Positions 23,966 to 35,240 of a DNA stretch of 64,000 nucleotides are shown in pieces. A program made the translations under genes and the position numbers. The stretch spans positions 868,001-932,000 of the forward strand of contig BJKQ01000004.1 of NCBI GenBank assembly GCA_006538405.1, written 5' to 3'. The first letter of the stretch is position 1. Every line of letters starts with the position of its first letter. Below the pieces are notes generated by a model. The model worked only from the letters and a program-made list of their open reading frames with translations. It did not search any database and had not been told where the DNA came from. The stretch comes from Hansfordia pulvinata. Its lineage: Eukaryota; Ascomycota; Sordariomycetes; Xylariales.

Positions 23966-26110
23966 GGTGGGCTACTCGTACGAGTATGTTCTGGGAGTGG
24001 CAGGCAGGAACCAGGTGGAATGCTTCACGCAGCATCTGGGCTTATAAGATTTCTGCCTGGTTGGGGACGGATGAGGCACGCCCGGGAGATTGTTATATGC
24101 GAGTGAGTACTCGTACCTCTCCTCCCCCTCCTCCATCCACCGCACCGCAGCATCTGCCGACATCCAATGTTTACCTGATCGGCATGCTGCTGCTGAGCTG
24201 GAACGGGTTGAGCACTCGTAGTACTCCGCATACTCGTGTGCGATACTCGTGCAGCCCTGCCGGACGTGGCGCCAGGCGCAGAAGGGAAGTTGGGCCGGAC
24301 CCCGTCGTGATCTGCAGACAGAATGCGATCCGTGATATCCCATCGGGCTCGTTGCCGGCGGTGCTTAAGATTGAGATCGGTCTGATTGGCGTATGCAGGT
24401 GACAGCCCTCCAGCAAGCCCGAGTAGCGCGTCGAGCTAACACGCTCGCAGAGGCGCCAGAAGGCCGACAGAGACACAACAGGGCTAGACCAGCCGACAGC
24501 CACGATGCGGAGAAGGGACGGCTAGACCGAGATGAGGAGGTCTCACCGCGACGGCAGAGAAAGGCAGTGCCCGACCCCGTCATCGTACAGATGGAAGCAG
24601 GTGCTTCCGAGGGCTACTCGTAAAGGGGGCTCACGAGGGCTCTTCCAAGAGCTGTCAACGAGTGGCACCCCGGCAGCCCCCTCATCAGCTATCAACTTAG
24701 CATGCGGGAGACGACACTAGTCTGCCGATGAAGCTTGCTTCTCCTCAAGAAGCGGCCCTAACCCGGCGAGGGCTGAAGAAGAGCCTCGGCTCGAGAACGA
24801 ACGAAGCATGAGTGCCGTGATCGTGTCCGTCCGAGGAGGGTGCTTATCCGTAGACTGGACTGGAGCGTACTCGTATCTGTCCGACTCTGACTTCGGATAT
24901 TGCCTGGCAGGCAAGAGTACCTAATGCAGCCTGGGGAAGCGGACTGGCATGCGGCACCTGAGCAAGGAAGCGAATTTCTCTCGAAGCCAACAACTTGATC
25001 GTGGACGTGTGAGACAGGTGCGTTCCTCATAACATCAACAAGACGCGTTGTTGGACAATGGGCGGGCTCTCGCTTAGGAGTACTCGTACAGCCCCGAGAC
25101 ATTCGAGCTGGATGTCTTGAGGCTGAAGTCGGTAATGAAGGGCGGGCCAGGGGTGCATGTGAGTGAGATGCTGGCGAGGAGCATCCATCTATCTGATTTG
25201 CATCTGGGATGTCGTCTCGTCTCAGCTTGCGTCCTCGGGCGCCCGCCCGTCGCGGGCTTTTGCATCAGAGCAGAGCACGCGTCTCTTTACGAGTACTCGT
25301 ACCCCTCAACCAAGTCTGTGGATCCATATTCACACTTATTAGGGGTACGTTTCGAATCTCCAAGGAGGGTTTGTTGTTGTGAACACTGCCATGGCACACG
25401 CCCGCTCTGATGGGCGACTGACTACCTTAACTTAGCGCTCACGCCAACAGCAGGGGTTACTCGTACGTAACCCCCTGATCTGCAACTGCGATCGATGGCC
25501 CTCACATCATCCTTGTCTCGAGCCGTCCATAATAATAACTTGCTTCAGGTTGAGGTTGATTCTGAAATTTGCATCGCTCGAACTCGCCCGCTCGTCGCGT
25601 CGCATTGGTTGACTATGTCGCTGCTGTTGCTGCTGAAAGCCGTCTGGCAACACGCACGACATGTCGATATTCGGTCTGCCTGCATTAGGTATTTCATGGG
25701 TCTGCGTCAATAAGTGGGTGTGGCTGCTGACGCGGGACAGTGTGGGTTAGGTGGTTTTCCGTACGAGTAGACCCTGCAAGGCACGCAAGGAAACTCGTCG
25801 GTGCGGCTGGTACTCGTAGTCAGCCGCTCACCAAGCACAAGCCAAATAATAAAATTCGGGCATTGATCCAGTGCGTCCCGCACCGCACTACCCCGTCCAA
25901 AGTATTCGTACCGCCTCCACTTCGAAAGCATGGCCACCCGATGCGTGGTCCCACCGATGATACGACCCGACCTGGCAGTCCGTGGCGGGCTGTGATGTCT
26001 TCATCCGGCGGCGGTGGGAAAAAGCACAGCGAAACAGCACCTTCTCCCGGCCCAAGAGAAAGCAGACAGGTCCGCGGCCGCCTTCGCGTACACGTACGCG
26101 TACAATCGGG
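23966..26110. other. Intergenic spacer dense in TACTCGTA words
   Basis: About 2.1 kb upstream of the peroxygenase (minus) and the HET gene (plus). The TACTCGTA/TACGAGTA word occurs at least eleven times (23973, 23979, 24108, 24615, 24868, 25081, 25288, 25294, 25458, 25762, 25811). Two sites are palindromic pairs: TACTCGTACGAGTA at 23973 and TACGAGTACTCGTA at 25288. No gene was recognised. Confidence 0.65.
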
Positions 26111-27757
26111 ATGTGGCTGATCAACGTGGAGACTCACGTGCTGGAGGAGTTCCTGTCGAACCCGCCGCCCTACGCCATCCTGTCGCACACGTGGTCGTCG
26201 AGGGAACTCAAATTCACCGACATGGCCGCCGCGTGGGACGAGCTGTCGGAGAAGCCTGGCTTCCGCAAGGTCGCCCAGACCTGCCGTCTTGCTGCCGAGT
26301 GCGGGCTGAAGTATGCCTGGGTGGATACGTGCTGCATCGACAAGTCGAGCAGCGCGGAGCTCAGCGAGGCCATCAACTCCATGTTCCGGTGGTACGCCGA
26401 GTCCGAGGTGTGCTTCGCTTGGCTGGAGGACTTCCCCGAGACGGCCGGCATTGGCGAGCTGGTGTCTTGTCGCTGGTGGACGCGAGGCTGGTGTCTGCAG
26501 GAGCTGATCGCTCCCACGAGCCTCCGTTTCTTCGACGCCGGCTGGAACCTCAGGGGTACCAAGCACAAGTTTGCCACCACCATCCAACAGAAATTCCAGA
26601 TCCCGGCCCGTGCTCTGCAGTCGCACCAGGGGCTCTCGGAGTACTCGGTGGCCGAGAAGATGTCCTGGGCCGCGTCGCGAGAGACGACGCGCATCGAAGA
26701 CGCCGCGTACTGCCTGCTGGGGATCTTCGACGTCAACATGCCGCTCATCTACGGTGAGGGCCGCAAGGCCTTCTCCAGGCTCCAGGAGGAGATCATCAAA
26801 TCGTGCAACGACCTGACGGTGCTCGCCTGGTCCCGCGGGGACGACCACGGCCCGGACGAATCGTCTGCCATTGAACACCCCCTGGCCCGGTCGGCCCAGA
26901 TGTTCGGCACCGACCCGCTGGTCCGGCCGTTCCGCGACGACATCTCGACCCATTTCGCCCTGACGAACCAGGGGCTGATGATCTCGGGCGACGTTCCGCT
27001 GCGAGTGCTGCGCGTGCTGCCCATCTGGAACGGGACTCCCACCCGTGTCCAGTACGCCCTCTACCTGGGGCAGGACATCAGGACGCGGGAGCAAGGGGGC
27101 ATCCTGCTGCGCAAAGTCGGCCCGCGCTTGTTCTACCGGGACATGAGGATCCCCTTTGTCGGGTTCGGCGACTCGTCCACTGTCGAGACGATGCAGATGT
27201 ATGTTTCCCAGTTCCACATGATCCCGACGGCGGTGCACGTGCGGGCGCGCAACCTGCTCCGCCCGTACCGGCGGGATGCGATCCACGTGCCGCGGAGCGC
27301 GGCCATGTTGATGCCGGACGGGGCTTGCTGGCCCGCGGAGCGCTGGGACCACACCGACAGGGTGTTCCTGAACCCCACGCCGTACGGAGTGCCGGCGAGC
27401 CACCGCTCGCGCGTGCTCAGCGTGAGCTTCCGGGTTCGGGTCAAGGGATCCGACTTTGACCTCCTGGCTCTCTTCGACCAGTCCAAGCCCCGCACGCCCC
27501 GGTGCCTGATGTGCACACGGCAGGCTCTCGTCAAGTTCGCAGCCCAGGACGACGAATCGATGCTGCCGGCAACGTGGGTCGATTTGTACGATAAAAACCC
27601 GCAGGCCCTCACGTTCGACAACACGGTCCGCCTGAACCTGCCAGACGATCAAGGGCAGGCGTACGTCGAAGGCCACTTGGAGGAGCGCTGGATGGCGCAG
27701 ATCGCGGGAGGGGTGATGATGTTCTGTTTCGAGCTTCGCGTGAGAGAGCCGGAGTAG
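26111..27757 (+). CDS. HET-domain protein (heterokaryon incompatibility family)
   Basis: Member of the fungal HET family, whose founders trigger cell death when genetically different hyphae fuse; most members have unknown roles. It is a single uninterrupted exon of 548 residues. I chose the ATG at 26111 because the family opens with MxLINVET-like sequence; the frame is open 43 codons further upstream but that part is unlike the family. The three HET blocks are all present: YAILSHTW at residues 21-28, YAWVDTCCIDK at 68-78 with MFRWYAESEVCFAWLEDF following at 91-108, and RGWCLQELIAP at 125-135. The mid-region has DAAYCLLGIFDVNMPLIYGE, also standard. The C-terminal 300 residues show no NACHT, WD40 or ankyrin repeats, so this is a stand-alone HET protein. 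Confidence 0.92.
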   Translation: MWLINVETHVLEEFLSNPPPYAILSHTWSSRELKFTDMAAAWDELSEKPGFRKVAQTCRLAAECGLKYAWVDTCCIDKSSSAELSEAINSMFRWYAESEVCFAWLEDFPETAGIGELVSCRWWTRGWCLQELIAPTSLRFFDAGWNLRGTKHKFATTIQQKFQIPARALQSHQGLSEYSVAEKMSWAASRETTRIEDAAYCLLGIFDVNMPLIYGEGRKAFSRLQEEIIKSCNDLTVLAWSRGDDHGPDESSAIEHPLARSAQMFGTDPLVRPFRDDISTHFALTNQGLMISGDVPLRVLRVLPIWNGTPTRVQYALYLGQDIRTREQGGILLRKVGPRLFYRDMRIPFVGFGDSSTVETMQMYVSQFHMIPTAVHVRARNLLRPYRRDAIHVPRSAAMLMPDGACWPAERWDHTDRVFLNPTPYGVPASHRSRVLSVSFRVRVKGSDFDLLALFDQSKPRTPRCLMCTRQALVKFAAQDDESMLPATWVDLYDKNPQALTFDNTVRLNLPDDQGQAYVEGHLEERWMAQIAGGVMMFCFELRVREPE

Positions 27758-28525
27758 TCGAGGCTGAGCTGGCGAGCCAGTCCAGAGGATGGGTGATGGC
27801 TGTCCGGAAAACGTGGGGAAAATTGAGAGGCGGCCGTGAAAGAACTCATTGGGCCCGGCCGCATAGATCTTTGCCTTGCCCCGGAGATGGGATTTGGTGA
27901 TCTCTCTGATATGGTGGTGAAAGTGTTGTACGAGAGGTTGGTATGCGCCTGCTCAGAGTAATGGAGTCGGGGAGAACCCGCCCTCCTTCACACTCCCGTC
28001 GCTAAGGTACCATCCAATGCAATCAATGGTGTGAGTACCTCGCTTCGTTGAGTGTCATTACGTTTCGTTGTGGTAGAGGTTCATCCAACCTCAAAGTAGA
28101 TCTACCATCTCGGCTTTCAGATATCAAGCAGACTTCTCACTCCCAAGGGAGCCATTGAGGTCTACCCAGGTAACCTGACCTAACAAGGCAGTCGACAGGC
28201 ACCTGCTAGGTACTCGAACGAGTACCTCTAGGGTCAACTCCACATGTACCCGCTCAGCACAGAGCTGGACTAACCACATTCGTGCTGTAGCTCAGAAAAA
28301 ATCCCACCTGCACACATCCAGAAACACGGCAGGCGCTTGCTATGACATGATATCGCTCCTTCCCTGTCGTCCTTGCGCGAAAGACCCTTTCTATCGCCGC
28401 CTCGTTCACCATCGTTCAACAATCGTCAATTCGCCATTCGCTACGACTTAGCCCTTTACCTAGGTGTCGAATCACGCCTCGTCGCTGGAAAGAAGATCTC
28501 GGCGTACCCCGCCCCACCGCCATCC
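27758..28525. other. Intergenic spacer and RRP42 promoter
   Basis: About 0.8 kb between two plus-strand genes. It includes TACTCGAACGAGTA near 28209, a one-base variant of the palindromic word found elsewhere, and a pyrimidine-rich leader from about 28,350. Confidence 0.55.
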
Positions 28526-29964
28526 ATGGCGACAGCCCAACACCTGCTGCTCTCCCCCGCAGAGCTGGCCTACCTGCACTCGTCCCTGAGCCTACAGCCC
28601 CCGATCCGCCCCGACGGCCGCACTCCCGATCAGTTCCGCCCTCTGACCGCCGAGACGGGCATCTTGCCCGGCACAAACGGCAGTGCCCGCGTCTGCTTCG
28701 CCGACGGAACAGAGGCCATTGTCGGCGTCAAGGCAGAGGTCGAGCGCACCGCCCGCTCTCCCGTGGATGCCTATCTGGACGAGGACGAGGAGAAGCGGAG
28801 GACAAGGAAGAGGAGGAAGGCGGCCAAGGGGGAGCCAATCCAACAAGATGCCATGTCCGAAGACGAAGACGAGGATGCGGACGAGGACGGAAGTGCGCAG
28901 GGCGGCGGCGACGAAGCCGCCTCGGCGATACGCGGCAGCAGCGACTGGGTGGAGATGACCGTCGAGATCCCTAACCAGCGCGACGACGACTCCAACACCA
29001 TATTTCTCGCCACCATGCTGAGCGAGGCTTTGCTGGCCGACGGACAATTCACCAAGAAGCTCTGGATCAACCGCCGTTTCCACTGGAAGCTGTATCTCGA
29101 CGTAAGCTACGCCCCGCGGATCCCCCCCCCCCCCCCCCCTCTTCCCCCACCCACTGCGAGTAGGAATAAGTTGACTAACTCTCTACACATCTAGATCATC
29201 CTTATATCGCCCCGCTCTCATACCCTCTGCCCCTCCTCAGCGTCACGAGCCACCTGGCGCTGCTCGCCACCCGCCTACCACGCCTGCTGTCCGAAGAAGA
29301 CGAAGACCCCATGTTCGACGACGACTGGGACGCCTCGAAATTCATCTACCCTAGCCCCGCCGACCGCGGCGACGAGAGCAAACCCAGCAGCAAGAAGACC
29401 GCCGGCCACTCTTCCTCCCACCAGCGCCCCCCTATCACCCTCCTGGTCATGACCGTCGGCGACAATGTCATCTTCGACCCGTCCCAGGAGGAGCTGGCGG
29501 TAGCCGATAGCGCGCTGGCTGTGTCGGTAGGCGAGACTCCCGCCGCCGCCGCCGCCGCCGCCGACTCGATGCAGCTGGACGGCAGCGGCAGCGGCAGCGG
29601 AAGCGGCAGCGGAAGCGGCAGCGGAAGCGGCAGCGGAAGCGGCAGCGGAAGCGGCAGCGGGCGCAGCCTGCGCCTCCTGTCGGTGCGCACCATCGACCCG
29701 CCCTCGCGCCTGACGGCGCCCGGCATCCCCAACGCCGTCAACGCGGCGGCCTGGGGCCAGCAGCAGGGCAAGAGCGGCACGCCCGCGGCGTCCACGGCCG
29801 GGGCCGCCGCCGCAGCCGACGCAGACGAGGTCGAGGGCGTGTGGAAGGCGCCGCGCGGCGGGCAGAAGCTGGGCGTGCTGGCGGCTGTCGTCGCCAAGGT
29901 GCTGGAGGCGGGCGGCGTCGCCGACGAGGTGCTCGACGGGCTCGAGGGCGTCGAGCTGTGCTAA
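28526..29964 (+). CDS. RRP42: Exosome complex subunit Rrp42, one frameshift
   Basis: RNase-PH-like subunit of the RNA exosome ring, needed for nuclear and cytoplasmic RNA processing and essential in yeast. Exon 1 is 28526-29101 and exon 2 is 29195-29964. It begins MATAQHLLLSPAELAYLHSS and contains IRPDGRTPDQFRPL, GSARVCFADGTEAIVGVKAE and NRRFHWKLYLD, all diagnostic. After the splice, IILISP is in frame, but the expected LSYPLPLLSVTSHLALLATR lies one frame over; one extra C in the CCCC run 29210-29213 restores it through to GVELC. Repaired length is 448 residues, longer than usual because of an acidic insert (residues 81-140) and a Gly-Ser repeat. The 93-nt intron contains a run of more than 15 C. 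The break is most simply a sequence error. Confidence 0.92.
29581..29661 (+). repeat. 12-nt tandem repeat encoding (Gly-Ser)n in RRP42
   Basis: The unit GGCAGCGGAAGC repeats about six to seven times and encodes roughly 13 Gly-Ser pairs inside RRP42. The unit length is a multiple of three, so copy-number change would not break the frame. Confidence 0.9.
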
Positions 29965-31230
29965 TCACGGCAGCTACGCACTGGTGCCGATCTGTAGACG
30001 AGGGTGGCGGGATGTAGCAAAAAGAGAGAAGAAAAGATTTCGAGCAGAGGGGCTTGGAGCATGGCTGTTGGTCCGCCGCCGTGGCCGAGCCCGTGACGTG
30101 ACGCCTGAGCGCCGCTCGGGTGCTGACTCGCGCATGTCACCGAATGTATACCATCACATATAGATGAACGAGACCACGACTGGGAAAAAGAGGAAAGGTG
30201 GCGCAGGAAGGCAACGAGCAGACGGCAGAGGCCGAATCGCGTGTGGAGCTGAAGATGACGGAGCATTCATCACCCCACCCGCTTTCAGTCCCACATCTCT
30301 GCGGCCGCGGTGGCGCCTTGCATTGATAGTGAAGGCTAGCAAGTCTCGGGTGTCTACGAGTATATGGGTGTCACCGTGTGTAATAGAGGCCCTGCAGACC
30401 AATAATGGGATGCGATACAGTCACATAAGATCCGCATGATCACGTGGAGAGTCCAGTCTACCTTTGACGCTGCCGTTGTGAGATGTGTAGGCGCTTGCAC
30501 ATGTGCTGCGTTGCATCTTCGGGAGTGACATAATTATTCTACAACATGGTCTGGAAGCCTGCATATGGGTGCGAAGGAGATACCGCAGGCTTCGGCAACA
30601 ATTGTGTTGAGATGCTCTGTAGTGGCCAACTGACTTGGAAAAAAAGGGGGGGGGGGGGGCTGCACTGTGGGGACCGGCTACCCACCTGCCACCAAACCTG
30701 GAGATGGGGTGACGGTGTTGACATGTGGGACGCGATCGGGCGGGAAGGAAAATCCTTGACCATCAGACCAACGCTTTGGCCTGGGCAGGATATTCGTCAA
30801 ATGGGGCTTCCCTTGCTGAAAAACTGGTATGATATGCGAAGTGGAGATTTATCTTTCATTCATCACCCGAATCTCTTCCATAGAAGCATGAGAAAATCTT
30901 TCGGGGGTTTATTGGACCTTCTATCCTGGCAGCGCCTTTTGTCCCTTTCTCCTCTGCTCTTCCTCTCTTCTCCCTTTCGGCCCGTTCAAACATGAGGTGA
31001 CGGGTACCGGGTGACCAAGAAGCGCGACAGATAATGCAAAAGGTATTTGATGATAAAGCGCCGCCGGTGAGTTCGAGGTACAAGGTGGTCGTGTTGGTTG
31101 GGTAGGTGGGTGTGGGTTGGAACGGCCTCTCAACGAGTCTATTCTATTAACAATAACACAACGAAACCCATTCCGTTTTTCTATGCCGTTCGTATCATTA
31201 CACATGTCCTAATCACGCACAGCGGTTCGC
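29965..31230. other. Intergenic spacer of convergent genes
   Basis: About 1.3 kb between the ends of RRP42 and the cytochrome c gene. It contains a G run near 30,645 and one TACGAGTA at 30355. No gene was recognised. Confidence 0.55.
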
Positions 31231-32076
<846 letters not shown>

Positions 32077-33923
32077 GTTTGCGGTTGTGGTGGTGTGGTG
32101 TAATAGGGATACACGAGTTGAGGTAGCGAGAAGGGCGTCGAGCGACGGTAAAGGCAGGAAGATGGATAGAGAGAGGTTGTGTTGAAGAAACGGGAGGCAG
32201 AAAAAATGCGAGAACAGGACGGGAATGGAATTTTATTGAGAAGGGACGATCGGTAGAACGCGATGAGCTCAGGACTTCCCGGAACGCCCTAGCGCCGTTC
32301 CCACAGTGTGGCCCTGGGCGGCAGACTGGGGCCTTCCTGGGATGCGCGGCCAATCAGCGACAGAGCAATGGTCAGTTGGGCCAAGTCTTTGCGCTGGTGA
32401 CGCGATTTTCTCCGACGGGCGGCGGGAGACAGGAGCAAGCAGGAACCGGGAACTTGCTCATAAGAGGGCACTTGCAACCATGAGCGCATTCTCCCTTTTC
32501 CCTGCTCTAGCCAGGGATAGGATCCAGGTACTCGTACATGGAAAATGTACTCTACTTGAGCCGCAGATCGATTGCACGTACATGTAGGTATGTAGACAAC
32601 ATCTCTTTCTCTTCAGGTGCTTCAAGTGTGGCTTTCGGAAAGCACGATCAGGTGTTGTACGACTGGAGTACTTGTACTCTGACGCGCACGAGCCCGATCG
32701 GTATCAGGTTGCTCGGCCACATCTTGCCGATGTACGTGGCTGAGGCTTTCCCAGACCACCATCCATGGAATGCGTAGATGTATGTAATTGTACCGAGGAG
32801 CTTTTCCTCCTACCTACCCGGACCTCAGCGCGCGATTCGTCACGATAGCCGCAGCCCGAGGTCAGGGCGAAGCGCGGCTGACCGACCATTCTTCGTTTCT
32901 CGCGGCAACGGCTGCTCGGGAAATGGCACTGTGTCCACCACCGATAATGGCGACAGTCCGTCGTTCAAGTATATATTAATAAAAGGTCTCATATATTGTC
33001 TTGCTGCGCAAGACGGCGACTCGGCGCCTCAGCTGAAGCTACGAGCGCGTACGAGTACTCTTACTCGCCGCGCAGTCCAACATCTTATATTATGAATAGG
33101 TATCTTAATAACATGGCCTGCGGGTAGCTGATAGTAGATGGCTGCTGGGATGAGGGCAGGATGCGAAGAGGTTGGTCGAGTGGCCGGGCGGGAATCCTCG
33201 TAGCAATGGAACGAAAGCCGTTGCTGGGTGGAACAGATACCGGCTTTACCCGACCCGCACCCGTTAAGTTTGCGCATTTGTTGAGCACGAGACCGAATAA
33301 TCCAGTCAATATCCCGGTAGTCCGATAAACTTGCATATCATCATACACCCTTCAGTGCAGTACGGTATCGCATTAAGCACAGAAGCGGCTCATTGGAACG
33401 TGTCGTGCCAGCGCTGGCAGACGCAGCACCGCCGCGCCCGAACCGAGCCACGGAAGCTGGGCGAAAAATATCGGAGCCGGGCGATTTCCCCCCCCCCCCT
33501 GTGCTGGACCAGACTCTCACTTGCGATCGGCCAATGCGGCCCAGCCTTGTATGCACCATCACCACCGAGAAATGAGTGCATGATCTCGAAGTTCATGCGC
33601 CACGCGACTTGTGCAGGGATGCTTGTGTCCTTCTGACCCGACTGCCCGCACCAAACACGCGCGAGCCTCAAACAGGGTCAACAAACCCATCAGCATATCC
33701 TCCATTAACGCGTCGCTCCACAGACAGTCCCGTCCCGAGTTCGTAGGTTCTCTCTTGTCGCGCGGGAAACTCTGTCCTCGGGATTGTATATCATCTCTCC
33801 ATCGCCCGACCCCTCCGCGTCTTCTGGCTCCGTTTCTCTCTTCTCCAAGAGCAGCCAGCATTTCCTTCCAGAACCCCACGGCCCGCGAGAACGGTCTTGC
33901 CTGCACGACTACCCAACTCCACC
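32077..33923. other. Intergenic spacer between divergent genes
   Basis: About 1.8 kb upstream of cytochrome c (minus) and of the mitochondrial membrane protein (plus). TACTCGTA/TACGAGTA words occur at 32529 and 33050, and a C run near 33,490. No gene was recognised. Confidence 0.55.
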
Positions 33924-35240
33924 ATGGCTTCCCGAACCACGATCCATATCCCGCGCTTCCTGCTGCCCCAATACGGGCCTCTCTGGCGCACCACCGCTGT
34001 CGCCGCCCGCAACCCCGTCCTGGCCAGATCCCTCCGCCCGGACGTCGGCCAGGTCCTCGTCCGTTACGTCTCGAGCACTGCTGCCACCAAGGCTGCCGCC
34101 GCCAGAGCTGCCACCTCCCCCTCCGCCACCGGCGGCGCCGCTGCTGCCGACAAGGCCACGCCCGCCAAGATCAAATCCTACACCCCGATTGCTGTTTACG
34201 CCGCCACGACTCCCCGGGTCGCCGCCTCCAAGGCGCCTGCCGTCTCGTCCACTCGCGCCAGCTCGAGCTCGTCCGCCCCGAAGTCGTCTGCCGCCTCCAA
34301 GGCTGCCAAGGCCTCTGCTCCCACCAAGCCACCGCCCAAGACCGCCGCGGCCAAGACCACCACGACTAAGCCCGCGGCTGTCCCCAAAGCCGCTGCTGCC
34401 TCTGCTTCGACCACAGCTGCTGCTGTTGCGAAGGCCTCCGCGCCCAAGGCCTCCGCAACAACAAAGACCGCTGCTTCCGCAACAAAGACCGCCGCTTCAG
34501 CGACGAAACCCGCCGCCTCCTCCCCTGCGCCACCGGCAGCAGCAGCCAAGTCGACTCCCGTCTCCAAGCCCGCCGCGCCCGCCGCACCCGCCGACCCCTC
34601 CAAGCCGATTGTGCTAGAGAAGCCGGAGCGCTTCAACCCGCCCTCGCACGGCAAGCGGCTGCCCCGCGCCGGCGGGCCGAAGCACTACGGCGGCGCGCCC
34701 TCGGCCGCCGAGACGGCCGCGCGCCGCTCCACCTCGTACCCGGGGCTGCCGCCACCCGACGACTCGTGGTCGCACTGGTTCATCAACAGCCGCGCCATCC
34801 ACCTCACCATCACACTCGGCACCCTGAGCGCCCTGGCCATCTGGACCTTCACCGTCAACTTCCGCGCCAAGTCGCCCTACGCCGACCTGCTGCCGCCCCT
34901 ATCCGACCTGGCCGCCCACCCCTTCAACTTCTTCTCCGCCTGCTTCGAGGTCCTGCGCTTGACGGAGGAGCACGAATCGGCCATCACCGCCGAGAAGCGC
35001 CGCCAGAAGGTCGAGGACGTCGCCAAGCGCGAGGAGTTCCGCCGGGCCCACGGCCTCGAGCCCGCCCGCGGCCTGTTCGGACTCGGTACCGTCGACAGGA
35101 AGGCTGAAGAGGAAAAGAGGCAGCAGCAGCAGCAGGACGACGATGCCAGCCCCGTCGCTGCCGTAGTTGACGCCCAGCAGCACCCCGACCCGTCGACGCC
35201 TGCCGACGGCAAGCGCCAGAAGTTCCTTGGCATCTTCTAA
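33924..35240 (+). CDS. Predicted mitochondrial inner-membrane protein, family not recognised
   Basis: A single exon of 438 residues. The N-terminus, MASRTTIHIPRFLLPQYGPL, and the next 30 residues are basic, hydroxylated and without acids apart from one Asp, as in mitochondrial presequences. Residues about 52-215 form an Ala/Lys/Pro/Thr-rich low-complexity spacer. A conserved-looking core follows, with ERFNPPSHGKRLPRAGGPKH and SYPGLPPPDDSWSHWFINSR. One membrane segment, about residues 290-312 (AIHLTITLGTLSALAIWTFT), comes next, then a charged helical tail with a Gln5 run. I do not recognise the family; the compartment is inferred from the N-terminus only. Confidence 0.75.
   Translation: MASRTTIHIPRFLLPQYGPLWRTTAVAARNPVLARSLRPDVGQVLVRYVSSTAATKAAAARAATSPSATGGAAAADKATPAKIKSYTPIAVYAATTPRVAASKAPAVSSTRASSSSSAPKSSAASKAAKASAPTKPPPKTAAAKTTTTKPAAVPKAAAASASTTAAAVAKASAPKASATTKTAASATKTAASATKPAASSPAPPAAAAKSTPVSKPAAPAAPADPSKPIVLEKPERFNPPSHGKRLPRAGGPKHYGGAPSAAETAARRSTSYPGLPPPDDSWSHWFINSRAIHLTITLGTLSALAIWTFTVNFRAKSPYADLLPPLSDLAAHPFNFFSACFEVLRLTEEHESAITAEKRRQKVEDVAKREEFRRAHGLEPARGLFGLGTVDRKAEEEKRQQQQQDDDASPVAAVVDAQQHPDPSTPADGKRQKFLGIF

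Noticed and set aside
25820..27676. Minus-strand open frame of about 618 codons opposite the HET gene
   Set aside because: It is a shadow of the HET gene; the plus strand carries all HET motifs.
22424..27757. Possible biosynthetic cluster (peroxygenase plus HET gene)
   Set aside because: No synthase, transporter or regulator lies between or beside them.
29116..29140. Long C run in the RRP42 intron as a functional element
   Set aside because: Similar long G or C runs occur at about 7831, 30645, 33490 and 55681; they look like simple homopolymer expansions and may have uncertain length.
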